Assembly (NCBI RefSeq): GCF_003852715.1
Contig: NZ_RIAV01000009.1
Location: forward strand, 1-64,000
Source of the DNA: Ectobacillus antri
GTDB taxonomy: Bacteria; Bacillota; Bacilli; Bacillales; Bacillaceae_G
Length of the DNA: 64,000 bases
Direction: 5' to 3'
Shown: one piece after another, positions 46,933-56,724 of the stretch
Position numbering within the stretch: the first letter of the stretch is position 1
Layout of the letters: each line of letters opens with the position of its first letter
Translations under genes and position numbers: made by a program
Notes under the pieces: generated by a model
The model's input: only the letters and a program-made list of their open reading frames with translations
What the model was told of the DNA's origin: nothing
Database searches by the model: none

Positions 46933-48364
46933 GATCCAGAAGGAATTGGCACGGCGAGATTATGAATCCTATGTGTCGTATGTGCATGAAAAGCGATACA
47001 AGAGTGCACCGCATAACCGCTTTATATGCAGTAAGCTACAAGATGCGATAGAGCGCCGTAAACGCATGATAACAGGTGAGGAACCAATGAAGGTACAATA
47101 TCTTGCCTTTAACCTACCGCCGCGTCATGGTAAAAGTATGACGATTACAGAGACGTTTCCGAGTTACTTCCTTGGTCACTTTCCAGATGACCGTGTGATT
47201 GAGTTATCGTACGGTACTAATTTCGCAGAACGATTCGGTAAGAAGAACCGTGAGAAAGTGGAGTTGTACGCAAATGAATTATTCGGCGTGGAGCTCAATA
47301 AGCGCAGCTCTAGTTCAACAGACTGGGATATTGAAGGCACACGCGGTGGCATGATTAGCCGCGGTATTTTGGCTGGTGTCACAGGGCAAGGTGCGGATTT
47401 AATGATTATTGATGACCCGATTAAGAACCGTGAAGAAGCGGATAGTGAGACGTATCGTGAAAAGATATGGCTAGAATGGATTGATTCTCTATCTACACGC
47501 TTACATCCAGGTGCGATTTGCATTCTTATCTTAACAAGGTGGCATGAGGATGATCTGCAAGGGCGGTTACTGAATCCAGAATACGCGGAGCCGTTACCGT
47601 GGCAAGTGTATAATCTGCCATTAGAAGCAGAACAAAACGACTTACTAGGTAGAGCGCAAGGTGAACCGCTTTGGCCAGAGAGATACGGTATTGACTTTAT
47701 TGAAGAACGCAAACGTTATCCGCAGTCATTCAACGCATTGTACCAAGGGCGACCAACGTCACAGGAAGGGAACTTGCTGAAGCGTGACTGGTGGCAGTAC
47801 TATGATACGTTACCAGAGCTTGCAATTGAGCTTATCAGCGTGGATGCCGCGTTTAAGGATGAAGATGATAACGACTATGTGGCGGTGCAAGTATGGGGGA
47901 AATCAGGCGCGAACGTCTATTTGAAAGATAGCGTGAAAGCGCGTATGAACTTTCCAACTACCCTACAAACGATACGTAACATGGTACGCAAGCATCCGAA
48001 TGCGCATGTCAAACTGGTAGAAGATAAAGCAAATGGTTCTGCTATCATCAGTATGTTACAACGTGAGATAGGCGGTATGATACCGGTTAACCCACAAGGC
48101 GGCAAGGTCGCACGTGTGAATGCGATATCTGCTTATATTGAAGCAGGAAACGTGTATCTACCACGACAAGCAGAATGGGTACACGACTTTGTGGAAGAAT
48201 GCGCCAGCTTCCCAAAAGGAAAAAACGACGATCAGGTTGATTGCATGAGTCAAGCGTTGAATCGTTTGTATTACAATGCAGGCGACTTAGAAGCACAACG
48301 TAAACCACAACTAGCCTATCCATTCCGTAGCACAGAACGCGAGGAGGATTATATATCATGGTAA
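46895..48364 (+). CDS. terL: Terminase large subunit (packaging ATPase/nuclease)
   Basis: 489 residues from TTG 46895, overlapping terS by 38 bases. ATPase domain with Walker A PPRHGKSM, Walker B DLMIIDDPIKN and coupling motif ILTRWHEDD. Nuclease domain with Asp in ELISVDAAFKDEDDNDYVAV, LVEDKANGS and DDQVDCMSQAL. It drives DNA into the prohead and cuts the concatemer. Length and motif order are standard. Confidence 0.93.
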   Translation: MKHLLPNLLNLNEIQKELARRDYESYVSYVHEKRYKSAPHNRFICSKLQDAIERRKRMITGEEPMKVQYLAFNLPPRHGKSMTITETFPSYFLGHFPDDRVIELSYGTNFAERFGKKNREKVELYANELFGVELNKRSSSSTDWDIEGTRGGMISRGILAGVTGQGADLMIIDDPIKNREEADSETYREKIWLEWIDSLSTRLHPGAICILILTRWHEDDLQGRLLNPEYAEPLPWQVYNLPLEAEQNDLLGRAQGEPLWPERYGIDFIEERKRYPQSFNALYQGRPTSQEGNLLKRDWWQYYDTLPELAIELISVDAAFKDEDDNDYVAVQVWGKSGANVYLKDSVKARMNFPTTLQTIRNMVRKHPNAHVKLVEDKANGSAIISMLQREIGGMIPVNPQGGKVARVNAISAYIEAGNVYLPRQAEWVHDFVEECASFPKGKNDDQVDCMSQALNRLYYNAGDLEAQRKPQLAYPFRSTEREEDYISW

Positions 48365-48594
48365 TAACACTCGCTTTATTGATTCCTGTTACAGCCCTTG
48401 TAACGGGCTATTTTACGTTGAAAGCCGTACAGCTAGGGTTACGGTGGCAGATTGAAGTACGGAGCGAACAGCCGCCGAGTATGGAGACACCTGTTACACA
48501 AGTACAGCGTGTGGTGCAGGAGCGGCAAGAGTTTAAAGATACACAAGAGCAAATCGCAGTCATGAATGAGTGGCTCAATGGAGAAGTGAGGTGA
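48358..48594 (+). CDS. Small phage membrane protein
   Basis: 78 residues. One N-terminal membrane helix (ITLALLIPVTALVTGYFTL) then a polar Gln/Glu-rich tail. It overlaps the terL end (GAGGAGG there is its ribosome site). Unknown role in the packaging/head cluster. Confidence 0.65.
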   Translation: MVITLALLIPVTALVTGYFTLKAVQLGLRWQIEVRSEQPPSMETPVTQVQRVVQERQEFKDTQEQIAVMNEWLNGEVR

Positions 48595-48598
48595 GTAC

Positions 48599-50362
48599 AT
48601 GAAGCAGGAGAGTATGCTACAGGCTGCGCAGGTGGTAGAGAAGCAGTATAAGGATGTTCTTGAGTATAAACGCAGCATGGGCTTTCTAACGAAGTGGGCG
48701 GAACATGAGAGATTCTATGCAGGTGACCAATGGCCGGCACCGACGGAACGCACGAAGAACCTACCACGTCCGGTGTTTAATATCGTACAGCGGATTGTGG
48801 ACCACAAGGTAGCATCTGTTATGAGCGAGAACATCAAGATGGTGTTCAGCGCAATGGATGTAGAGGATGGATCGCCAGAAGCAGAGGGCGCAGATAAGTT
48901 CACGCGCTACTCGGAAACGAACTGGGAGCTTATCAAACAAGACCAACTCAATGAAGATATGCTGCAGTCGTGCGGAATAGGTGGCACAGGTCTTATCCAT
49001 TACTACTTTGACCCGAACAAAACAGGTGGGAATAAGGTGAAGTACCAAGGACACTTGTGCGGTGAAATCATTGACGTTGTCAATTACTTTCCCGGTGATC
49101 CGCAACAGCCTGATATCCAAAAGCAACCGTACTTTATCATCACATCGCGTGAACTTGTGAGCAACGTACGCAAGCAAGCAGAGGAAAATGGAGTAAGCCG
49201 CGAACTTGCGCTTATGATTACATCTGATAAGGAAAGTGCAGACCAAGCGTACGATATGGCAAAGCAAGAAATGACGAGTGACGAAAAGGTTATCGTACTC
49301 ACGAAGTATTGGAAAGAGAACGGCAACGTCTATTTCATGAAAGTATCGAGCGGTATCGTATGTAAACCACAGACGAATACAGGATTAAAGGTGTATCCAC
49401 TTGCTGGTATGCACTGGCGGAAACGGAAAGGTTCTGCATTTGGTGTAGGTGAAATAGAAGGATTGATACCGAACCAAAAGAGCATTAACTTCTTGATCGC
49501 GATGCAAATCAAATCGGTGCAAGATAGTGGATGGCCGAAGCTACTGGTACGACCAGGTGCATTGAAGCGGAATCCAACGAACACACCGGGTGAAATTCTA
49601 TTCGACAACTCACCGTCGGGTGAGTGGGGCATTAAACACTTAGAACCTGCGCCAATGTCAAATATGGTCAATAACCTTGTGAGTGAGCTTATGACGTATA
49701 CGAAGGAAACAGTAGGTGCAAATGAGAACGCACTCGGTGAACAGGTAGGAAGTGACCTTAACGCCGCCGCAATCATGGCACTACAGAAGGCTTCCAGTGT
49801 ACCAATTGAAAGCATTAAGCGTCGCTTCTATCAGTTTGTAGAGGATGTTGGGCGTATATGGGAAGACATGTGGAAGGTGTATTACAACATGGAGAGGAAC
49901 GTCGTCGTGAAAGACGATGAACAGCAGGATGTGGTTATCCCATTCAAAGGCGATACGTACAAAGATGTAGATATGGTGCTTAAAATTGATATCGGTCCGT
50001 CATCGTCGTATTCGGAGTCTCTTATGATGGCTTCACTCGACAAGTTATTTGATGGGCAATACATCAGCCTAGAAGATTATTTGGAATTTGCGCCTAAAAA
50101 CGTGATTCCGTTTAAAGATAGATTGCTGAAAAAGGTACAACAGCAGATGGAAATGCAACGTGAGCAGGCGATACAGCAAGCCACACAACAAGTGATGGCG
50201 GAGGAACAGATGCAACAGGCGCCAGAGGAAACAGACTTAAACATGGATGTACAGATGCTGTATGAACAGGCACCAGACGAACTGAAGATGCAAATTGACC
50301 AAATGGTACAACAAGGGATGAGTAACAGACAGATTATCGAGACACTTGCCACTATGATGTAA
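48599..50362 (+). CDS. P22-like portal protein
   Basis: 587 residues. N-terminal LTKWAEHERFYAGDQWPAP, wing/stem region with SINFLIAMQIKSVQDSGWPK and GANENALGEQVGSDLNAAAI, and a Gln-rich C-terminal barrel-like tail (QQMEMQREQAIQQATQQVM), features of podoviral P22-type portals (often 580-720 residues). Dodecameric ring for DNA entry and tail attachment. GAGGTGAG precedes ATG. Confidence 0.85.
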   Translation: MKQESMLQAAQVVEKQYKDVLEYKRSMGFLTKWAEHERFYAGDQWPAPTERTKNLPRPVFNIVQRIVDHKVASVMSENIKMVFSAMDVEDGSPEAEGADKFTRYSETNWELIKQDQLNEDMLQSCGIGGTGLIHYYFDPNKTGGNKVKYQGHLCGEIIDVVNYFPGDPQQPDIQKQPYFIITSRELVSNVRKQAEENGVSRELALMITSDKESADQAYDMAKQEMTSDEKVIVLTKYWKENGNVYFMKVSSGIVCKPQTNTGLKVYPLAGMHWRKRKGSAFGVGEIEGLIPNQKSINFLIAMQIKSVQDSGWPKLLVRPGALKRNPTNTPGEILFDNSPSGEWGIKHLEPAPMSNMVNNLVSELMTYTKETVGANENALGEQVGSDLNAAAIMALQKASSVPIESIKRRFYQFVEDVGRIWEDMWKVYYNMERNVVVKDDEQQDVVIPFKGDTYKDVDMVLKIDIGPSSSYSESLMMASLDKLFDGQYISLEDYLEFAPKNVIPFKDRLLKKVQQQMEMQREQAIQQATQQVMAEEQMQQAPEETDLNMDVQMLYEQAPDELKMQIDQMVQQGMSNRQIIETLATMM

Positions 50363-50432
50363 GTGTTTTTTATTTTGACCTCAGCATGTCGTTAAACTGC
50401 ATGTGCCAACCATAGCACAAGGAGGAATAAAA

Positions 50433-51182
50433 ATGAGTGAATTCTTGACAGAAGGAAGCCACCAAACTTCCGCAGATCCAATCGAAACACCTGTAACAGA
50501 ACCGCAAGCACAGCCAGATACACAACCGGAAGCCCCGCCACAGGCTTTTACGGTGAAATACAACAAAGAAGAAATGCAGATTCCTTACGATCAAGCACCA
50601 GATTACATTCAAAAAGGCTTGAATTATGAGAAGGTGCAACAACGTGCGACTACGTACGAGCAACAATTGCAACGTTTGGCACAGATGAGCGGCTACCAAA
50701 CCCTCGATGAGTTGAATCATGCAATCGAGCAGTACGAGAAAGCGCAGGAGAGACAACGCTATGAGCAGGCTGGGATTGACCCAGACACATTTAATCAGTT
50801 GCTGTCACAACATCCTGATATACAGTACGCACAGCAATTACGCCAAGAGCAGGAACAACAAGCGCGTATCTCACAAGAGGTAAGCGAACTGCGCAGTATG
50901 TTTCCGGACGTGGAGTTTGACCAAATCCCACAAGCTGCATGGCAATTGAAGGAGCAAAGCGGTATTAGCTTGCTTGATGCTTACTTACGCACGAACTATC
51001 AAACGTTAGCGCAGCAAAAAGAGCAAGAAGCAATACAAAAATTACAAAACAACCAAACCGCTTCACCAGGCACACTTAGCGGCGGCGACACGACACACAA
51101 TGTGAGTGTAAGTCAATTGAGTGCGAAAGACTTCAAACAACTCAAAGAGAGTGTGCTACGAGGTGAGAGACGGACATTCTAA
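50433..51182 (+). CDS. Head scaffolding protein
   Basis: 249 residues from ATG 50433 (AAGGAGG upstream). Acidic Pro/Gln-rich N-terminus, central long helix (YEQQLQRLAQMSGYQTLDEL to QQARISQEVSELRSMFP) and a C-terminal capsid-binding helix (LSAKDFKQLKESVLRGERR). Placement between portal and capsid genes and the high helix content identify the scaffold. Confidence 0.8.
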   Translation: MSEFLTEGSHQTSADPIETPVTEPQAQPDTQPEAPPQAFTVKYNKEEMQIPYDQAPDYIQKGLNYEKVQQRATTYEQQLQRLAQMSGYQTLDELNHAIEQYEKAQERQRYEQAGIDPDTFNQLLSQHPDIQYAQQLRQEQEQQARISQEVSELRSMFPDVEFDQIPQAAWQLKEQSGISLLDAYLRTNYQTLAQQKEQEAIQKLQNNQTASPGTLSGGDTTHNVSVSQLSAKDFKQLKESVLRGERRTF

Positions 51183-51195
51183 GGAGGAATAACAC

Positions 51196-52152
51196 ATGCC
51201 TACAAAAGTTCAATCTTACGCAGCATCTGGTGCAACTTACAACACTCTAACAGCGGAGCAAGCCGAGTTTTATCAACGTACCATGCTTGACCGTTTGGTG
51301 GATGAAACATGCTTCATGAAATACGGTAAGAAACAAAACATTCCGAAACATGCAGGCGCTACAACGAGCTGGAGACGTTTGGACTTACCAGCACCGTCTA
51401 CAACACCAATCACGGAAGGTGTAACACCAGATGGATTGGACCTAACAATTAACAAGATTACAGCGACTGTACAACAATTCGGTGCATGGACGAAGATTTC
51501 TGATTTCGTAGACTTGACTGGATTAGATCCATTGCTAACAGAGACAGCGGAAATGTTCGGTGAGCATTCTGGTATCTCTATGGATATTGTAATTCGTGAT
51601 ATCGTGGCGGCAGGTACACAAGTGCAACGTGCAGGAAACCGCGCATCTCGTGTAACGGTAGCGGCAGGTGATAAAATTACAGCAGCTGATATCATTAAGA
51701 TGCGTACAACGTTCAAAAAGAACAACGTGAAGCCAATTACTTTGCCAAACGGCGGTAAAGGCTATTTAGCGTTCACGCATCCAGAGGTAGTTGCAAACAT
51801 CATGGCATTGCAAGAGTGGAAAGACCAAAACACATATGTAGATACGAAGAATCGCGAGCAAGGTATCGCAGGTCAAATGTACGGTATTTACTTCTTAGAA
51901 GCCACATTAGCGCCAGTGTTTACAGGTGCAGGAGCTGCGGCAATCGACGTATACGGTACAATCGTGATTGGTGAAGGCGCGTACGGTATTCCAGATGTAG
52001 CTGGTTCTTCTAAGCCGGAAATGTTGGTATTTGAAGGAGGTAACACAGAAAACCCACTTGCATTGTACAAAACAGCAGGTTGGAAGTCTGTGTTCACAGC
52101 TGCTCGCTTGAACGAAAAATGTATCATTCGATACGAATCTGCGATTTCTTAA
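51196..52152 (+). CDS. Major capsid protein (N4-gp56 family)
   Basis: 318 residues after AAGGAGG. The N-terminal YQRTMLDRLVDETCFMKYGK and TSWRRLDLPAPSTTPITEGV, and the C-terminal TAARLNEKCIIRYESAIS, match the N4 gp56/Phage-coat type of HK97-fold capsid proteins found mainly in podoviruses. No N-terminal delta domain, consistent with a separate scaffold. Followed by a terminator, probably giving differential transcript levels. Confidence 0.88.
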   Translation: MPTKVQSYAASGATYNTLTAEQAEFYQRTMLDRLVDETCFMKYGKKQNIPKHAGATTSWRRLDLPAPSTTPITEGVTPDGLDLTINKITATVQQFGAWTKISDFVDLTGLDPLLTETAEMFGEHSGISMDIVIRDIVAAGTQVQRAGNRASRVTVAAGDKITAADIIKMRTTFKKNNVKPITLPNGGKGYLAFTHPEVVANIMALQEWKDQNTYVDTKNREQGIAGQMYGIYFLEATLAPVFTGAGAAAIDVYGTIVIGEGAYGIPDVAGSSKPEMLVFEGGNTENPLALYKTAGWKSVFTAARLNEKCIIRYESAIS

Positions 52153-52154
52153 TC

Positions 52155-52186
52155 CAATGAGGGGCTTCGGCTCCTCTTTTTTACTA
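52155..52186 (+). terminator. Rho-independent terminator after the capsid gene
   Basis: GAGGGGC-TTCG-GCTCCTC followed by TTTTTT. Confidence 0.8.
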
Positions 52187-52201
52187 TAAGGAGGTATTTA
52201 G

Positions 52202-52471
52202 ATGACACGTAAATCCGAAGTGGCTATTGAAAAAGAATTTACAAGTGAATATGAGCGTCAACAAGCAGAACCGAAAGTGCGATTGTTTATTCCGAAGGAT
52301 CCATTGAACCCTGCGAATGCAGTATGGGTGAGTGTGAACGGTGTAGGACGTTACTTAGCAGTAGGGAAACAAATCGAAGTGCCTGCCAGTGTAGCAGAAG
52401 CATGGCAAGAATCGTATACAGCGACACAAGAGGCATACGCAAGAATGTCATTGAATGTGGAAATTGGGTAG
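52202..52471 (+). CDS. Small virion-region protein
   Basis: 89 residues after AAGGAGG. Acidic start, then beta-rich VRLFIPKDPLNPANAVWVS and VNGVGRYLAVGKQIEVPASV, a pattern seen in small head proteins encoded after capsid genes. Probably a head protein; not recognised further. Confidence 0.65.
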   Translation: MTRKSEVAIEKEFTSEYERQQAEPKVRLFIPKDPLNPANAVWVSVNGVGRYLAVGKQIEVPASVAEAWQESYTATQEAYARMSLNVEIG

Positions 52472-52500
52472 CACTCTAATCAAATAGGGTGCTTTTTTTA
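52468..52500 (+). terminator. Rho-independent terminator
   Basis: AGCACTCT-AATCAAAT-AGGGTGCT followed by TTTTTTT. Confidence 0.7.
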
Positions 52501-52517
52501 TGTAAAGGGGGAGACTT

Positions 52518-54041
52518 ATGCCAAACGTAACGGCGAGGCCTGTCGGTTTAAGTACAGGTGAAATCAAAACATCCTTTATTGATACAACGAGCACCAGTAA
52601 CGTAGTGTACACGTATCCAATCCAGCAAGAATATTTCATGATTGAGAACCAAGGGAGTGCAGACATTCTTGTTACAATTGGTGGCTATACAGATCGTGTA
52701 GTCAAACCGAACGAGAAGTGGGATATAACAACGAACTTTACGGAATTTACAATTCGCTCCGCCGTAAACTCACAAGCGTTCCTTGCGACTGCTTACGATA
52801 GACCGATTACAGACGGAACCCTGCCCACAACGGTGCAAACATTATCGGATACAGTGAGCGGTCTTAGTGCGCAGTTGGCGGATGTAGAAAATTCTTTAAG
52901 TAATGTCTCTAAAAGGACAACGTTAGCAAATACTGTTGTGATATTTGGTGACTCTATTACTGCTCGATTTAACGATGGGGGGACAAATCAAAACTTTTAC
53001 GGATACACTGGATACTTTTATTGGGCGAATATTTGGTTACGTCAACGCCTGAAAGTGCTTAATAATGCTGGCATCTCAGGTAACACAACTACTCAAATGT
53101 TAAATAGAATTCAAACCGATGTATTAGCATATAAGCCCTCGTGGTGCATCGTTGAAGGTGGAGTAAATGATGTAATTTCAGGAAATTCGTTTTCAATCAT
53201 TAGAGACAATTTGAAAACTATTTTTGAGACACTAGTTGCTAATAATACTCAAGTCGTAGCAACTACCATTATGCCTTATGATGCCGCAACTACGGCACAA
53301 AAGAACATTCTATATCAAGTGAATAACTGGATTAAAGAATATTGTTGGGCAAATCCACACATGATTTTATGCGATTGGAGTCCTTTAGTGACAAATCCAT
53401 CAAACGGCAACTGGGTTGCTGATTGTACATCTGACGGTACTCATCCAAGCACAAAAGGAGCAGCAATACTTGGAGAGAAACTCGCTAAAACATTAAGTGA
53501 ATTTATTCCTATTATTGATTTACTCCCATCTAATAATGCAGACCCAACAAATTTATGCCCAAATGGTATGTTTGATGGCAATGCAGGAACAGGCGTTGCT
53601 ACGTCATGGACAGTGAATGGTGGTGGAACTTACACTACATCTAAGGTAACAAGAACAGACGAAATAAAAGGCGAGTGGCAACAAATCAATCAAACAGTAG
53701 ATGGAGCAACAAGACTGCAACTTTTTATAAAACAAACTGATGTGACTAAATTTGGAGCAGGAGATAAGGTTGTGGCGCAATTTGAATTTCAAAATGACAA
53801 CCCCAATACACTGTCTCTAAGCCTCAAACTTAGCGAAGAGGGTGGATCAAATACTACAGTAATGGCTCCTTACACAAATGATGCGACAGGAATCTTCCCA
53901 TATAACCCAACATTTGGTGTTTTGCGAACCCCAATACTCACAGTTACCAATGGAGCAGTAAGATTAAACATAAGTATTTATATCAGAGGGACAGGGACAG
54001 TCCGAATTGGTCGTGCAACTATTAGTAAAGTAAATATCTAA
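52518..54041 (+). CDS. Virion appendage with SGNH/GDSL hydrolase domain
   Basis: 507 residues (AAAGGGGGAG upstream). Residues 1-100 form a beta-rich virion-attachment domain (NVVYTYPIQQEYFMIENQGS, PNEKWDIT). A short coiled coil follows (TVQTLSDTVSGLSAQLADVE). An SGNH hydrolase spans about 138-340: block I FGDSIT with Ser146, NAGISGN, GGVND, and the Asp/His pair DGTHPS near 306-311. The C-terminal 340-507 is a jelly-roll carbohydrate-binding-like domain. The hydrolase part is AT-richer than the N-terminal part, as if swapped in. Likely deacetylates or de-esterifies a surface glycan. Confidence 0.85.
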   Translation: MPNVTARPVGLSTGEIKTSFIDTTSTSNVVYTYPIQQEYFMIENQGSADILVTIGGYTDRVVKPNEKWDITTNFTEFTIRSAVNSQAFLATAYDRPITDGTLPTTVQTLSDTVSGLSAQLADVENSLSNVSKRTTLANTVVIFGDSITARFNDGGTNQNFYGYTGYFYWANIWLRQRLKVLNNAGISGNTTTQMLNRIQTDVLAYKPSWCIVEGGVNDVISGNSFSIIRDNLKTIFETLVANNTQVVATTIMPYDAATTAQKNILYQVNNWIKEYCWANPHMILCDWSPLVTNPSNGNWVADCTSDGTHPSTKGAAILGEKLAKTLSEFIPIIDLLPSNNADPTNLCPNGMFDGNAGTGVATSWTVNGGGTYTTSKVTRTDEIKGEWQQINQTVDGATRLQLFIKQTDVTKFGAGDKVVAQFEFQNDNPNTLSLSLKLSEEGGSNTTVMAPYTNDATGIFPYNPTFGVLRTPILTVTNGAVRLNISIYIRGTGTVRIGRATISKVNI

Positions 54042-54083
54042 TTCGTATTCGGACGATACTGCGACATAACAGGTATGTATGAG

Positions 54084-54110
54084 AGAGGGCTCAATGAGTC
54101 CTCTTTTTTA
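54084..54110 (+). terminator. Rho-independent terminator
   Basis: AGAGGGCTCAATGAGTCCTCT followed by TTTTT. A very similar hairpin occurs at 63704-63727. Confidence 0.65.
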
Positions 54111-54129
54111 TATAGAAAGGAGGGGTTGC

Positions 54130-54684
54130 ATGAACTTACAGCAAATCATCGAACAGGTGAATACAGACCTAGACGACACGTTAGAAAATGCAGTTATCAC
54201 CGGATGGGTGAACCGTGCCATGGATATTATCTCGGCTGTTACACGCTACGAGAAACGGGTCACCTTGTTGTTTGAGGATGGTGTAGGGGATTATCCGTTA
54301 CCGCCTGATTGTCTGAAACTTATGCACGTGATTGGAGATAGCGGAGAACTTCCTTTACTCAAACTGACAGATCGTATGAGTGCAGGATACAAACGATGGG
54401 GTAATACAATCGGTTTCCAAAACATCAGCGGTGTATCAGTGGATGTGTATTACCAAGCAAGGTTACCGCACTTAGTTACACCAGATGACGAACCGGTTAT
54501 ACCGCCGCAGTTTCATGACCTGTTTATTCTATATGCAGTCGCACGTGCGAAGTACCAGGATGAGGAAGAAGGTTTGGTGCTGCAACGCGATGCAAACAAC
54601 GAATTTGGGCGCAGGGTGGAAGATTTACGTAAGTATTATGCGCAGCAAGAGACGTATCACATTGATGCAGTTTACACCATGTAA
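54130..54684 (+). CDS. Tail adaptor / head-completion protein (P22 gp4-like)
   Basis: 184 residues from ATG 54130 (AAAGGAGGGG upstream). Helical N-terminus (LQQIIEQVNTDLDDTLENAV), ITGWVNRAMDIISAVTRYEK, then YPLPPDCLKLMHVIGDSG and FHDLFILYAVARAKYQDEEE, the pattern of podoviral adaptor proteins that bind below the portal and carry the nozzle. Context (between appendage and tailspike, before the gp10-like gene) supports it. Confidence 0.75.
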   Translation: MNLQQIIEQVNTDLDDTLENAVITGWVNRAMDIISAVTRYEKRVTLLFEDGVGDYPLPPDCLKLMHVIGDSGELPLLKLTDRMSAGYKRWGNTIGFQNISGVSVDVYYQARLPHLVTPDDEPVIPPQFHDLFILYAVARAKYQDEEEGLVLQRDANNEFGRRVEDLRKYYAQQETYHIDAVYTM

Positions 54685-54695
54685 GGAGGGGGATT

Positions 54696-56714
54696 ATGCC
54701 GTATATTGAGCCGACCATGCTAGGAAATAAAATAAAAGTGGAGTTACCTGATGTAACAGAAGTTAGAACTTTAGCGGAAGATGCCAAACGTTTAAGTGAA
54801 CAGAATGATAAACAAGTATCTCAAATTACACAAAAAACAGACTGGATTGATGTAAGGGAATATGGAGCAAAAGGTGATGGTATTACAGATGACACTCTTG
54901 CTTTAAAAACAGCAATTATGTATGCGGAAACGATGAAGAGACGTTTGTATATCCCTACAGGTGTGTATATCGTTAGTGATACATTAGAGTTTGGTGAAAT
55001 CCATATCTTTGGAGATGGTGTTGATAAATGGGTTCCATCATTTCCAGATCAAGCAAAAGAGGAAAGTGTAGGGACGCATTTACGTTTTGTGGGGAATGGT
55101 GTAAAAAAACATACTTTACAAGGCACGAGTGATATGAGGGTATCAGGTGGATGGCGTACAAATGGGAGTTCTACAAACACAGAAAATCAATACTATAAGT
55201 TACTGAACTTTATGAATACTGACTCTTCTGGTATAACTCCTGCATCTTCAAAGTTGTTCAGCGTCGCTTTACGTGTAAAAGCAACAACACAAAACTGGTC
55301 TATCCGCAACCTCCGTATATATCCTTCGTATGATGGTTTGAATGGATATAATCAAAAACTAGGTGGATTGGGTGATGAATGGGATGTAGGTTTGTATGTT
55401 GATAATGTTGAATTTGGAACAGTTGAAAATGTACAAATTGTAGGATACTGGCGTATGGCAGCTACTCTGTTATCCCATGCAAGAACACAAGCAGGTCAAT
55501 ATGAAGCAGGAGCGGAACATAATAAGTTTATTCGTTCGATGTTTCAGGGTTTTCGTGGTGTATCTATTCGTGGTGGTGATTACTTTAGGACTACAGCTGT
55601 AACATCCAGCACCATTGAAATCCCTTGGACAGTTTCTAATCCGGTTCCAACTAGTTCAGACCTTTCTAATGCTATCGGGCTTAGATTTGGAACGACTGTG
55701 TTTTCATGGACAGGCGCTAGTCAAACAGGGGATAAACTTACCTTGACAGGTGTTACACCAAATCCTTTAACAAGTGGTGTGTCCGTTGGCTCGGTGTTAC
55801 GAAATAATATCTATACAACAGGTTTGGCTGGAACGGTATTTCAAGATTGTTATATCTGTGGTTTAGAGCATTTTAGTGGCAAATCTGCAGATGAACTAGG
55901 GTTAGGTATTGGTGTATCTATAGCTATAGAAGCCAATAATGCTCGAGGTGTTAGGATTACAGGTAGTACAAAAATTGCAACACGTGAACAGGTGCTACTC
56001 TTCTTATTAGAAGCAGATGACTGGGAAATATCGGGTGATTTAGAGCCTGCATCATGGAAAAAAGCAGATGAGTCTAGTGGTAACACAGGTGGTCGGTTAA
56101 TAGCTACTCCAACAACACCAACTGATCCGGCTGTATTATATCCTGCAGGGAACACATCACGGTTAAATGTATTCTCTGATTACATTTCCGACCATGTTGA
56201 CATGGAACCTTATTACACAAGGGCAAACACTCGTTTTTCTGATAATGGATTTTTCGAGCCAAGGGACTTATATATTAAGTCAAAGGCATTTCCTGCAACA
56301 GATATAGGTTCTGTTGTACGCGGTAACAAGAAATATGGTGTGCGGATTCAGAAAGAAGATGGAAGTGATGTTATATCTATTTCTCCTTCTGGCACAATTG
56401 ATATGAAAAACAATGTAAATATCGAAACTGGAACACTGAGTGCGACAAATAGTTCAAACTTGCAATTACGCACAAATACAACGAATCGCCTTACTATATT
56501 TAGCGGTAGTGGAAATGTTGTACCGGGTGCAGATAACGCACAAACATTAGGTGCAACTTCAAGTAGATGGTCGCAAACACATAGTATGCAACATATTCTT
56601 TACCCAATAACATCTGTAACTGCAGTAAATAACTCCTTATTTATTGATAGTGCAGACAACAAATTAAAATTCAAAGACAATACAGGTGTAGTTCGGATTA
56701 TTACGGTAACGTAG
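54696..56714 (+). CDS. Tailspike with pectate-lyase-type beta-helix
   Basis: 672 residues after AAGGAGGGGG. A short N-terminal adaptor region with coiled coil (VRTLAEDAKRLSEQNDKQVS) leads into DVREYGAKGDGITDDTLALK, the Pectate_lyase_3 entry motif of phage depolymerase beta-helices. The C-terminus (TLGATSSRWSQTHSMQHILY) resembles a trimerisation/release region. Function: binding and probably cleaving a host surface polysaccharide. Confidence 0.87.
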   Translation: MPYIEPTMLGNKIKVELPDVTEVRTLAEDAKRLSEQNDKQVSQITQKTDWIDVREYGAKGDGITDDTLALKTAIMYAETMKRRLYIPTGVYIVSDTLEFGEIHIFGDGVDKWVPSFPDQAKEESVGTHLRFVGNGVKKHTLQGTSDMRVSGGWRTNGSSTNTENQYYKLLNFMNTDSSGITPASSKLFSVALRVKATTQNWSIRNLRIYPSYDGLNGYNQKLGGLGDEWDVGLYVDNVEFGTVENVQIVGYWRMAATLLSHARTQAGQYEAGAEHNKFIRSMFQGFRGVSIRGGDYFRTTAVTSSTIEIPWTVSNPVPTSSDLSNAIGLRFGTTVFSWTGASQTGDKLTLTGVTPNPLTSGVSVGSVLRNNIYTTGLAGTVFQDCYICGLEHFSGKSADELGLGIGVSIAIEANNARGVRITGSTKIATREQVLLFLLEADDWEISGDLEPASWKKADESSGNTGGRLIATPTTPTDPAVLYPAGNTSRLNVFSDYISDHVDMEPYYTRANTRFSDNGFFEPRDLYIKSKAFPATDIGSVVRGNKKYGVRIQKEDGSDVISISPSGTIDMKNNVNIETGTLSATNSSNLQLRTNTTNRLTIFSGSGNVVPGADNAQTLGATSSRWSQTHSMQHILYPITSVTAVNNSLFIDSADNKLKFKDNTGVVRIITVT

Positions 56715-56724
56715 GAGGTGACGT

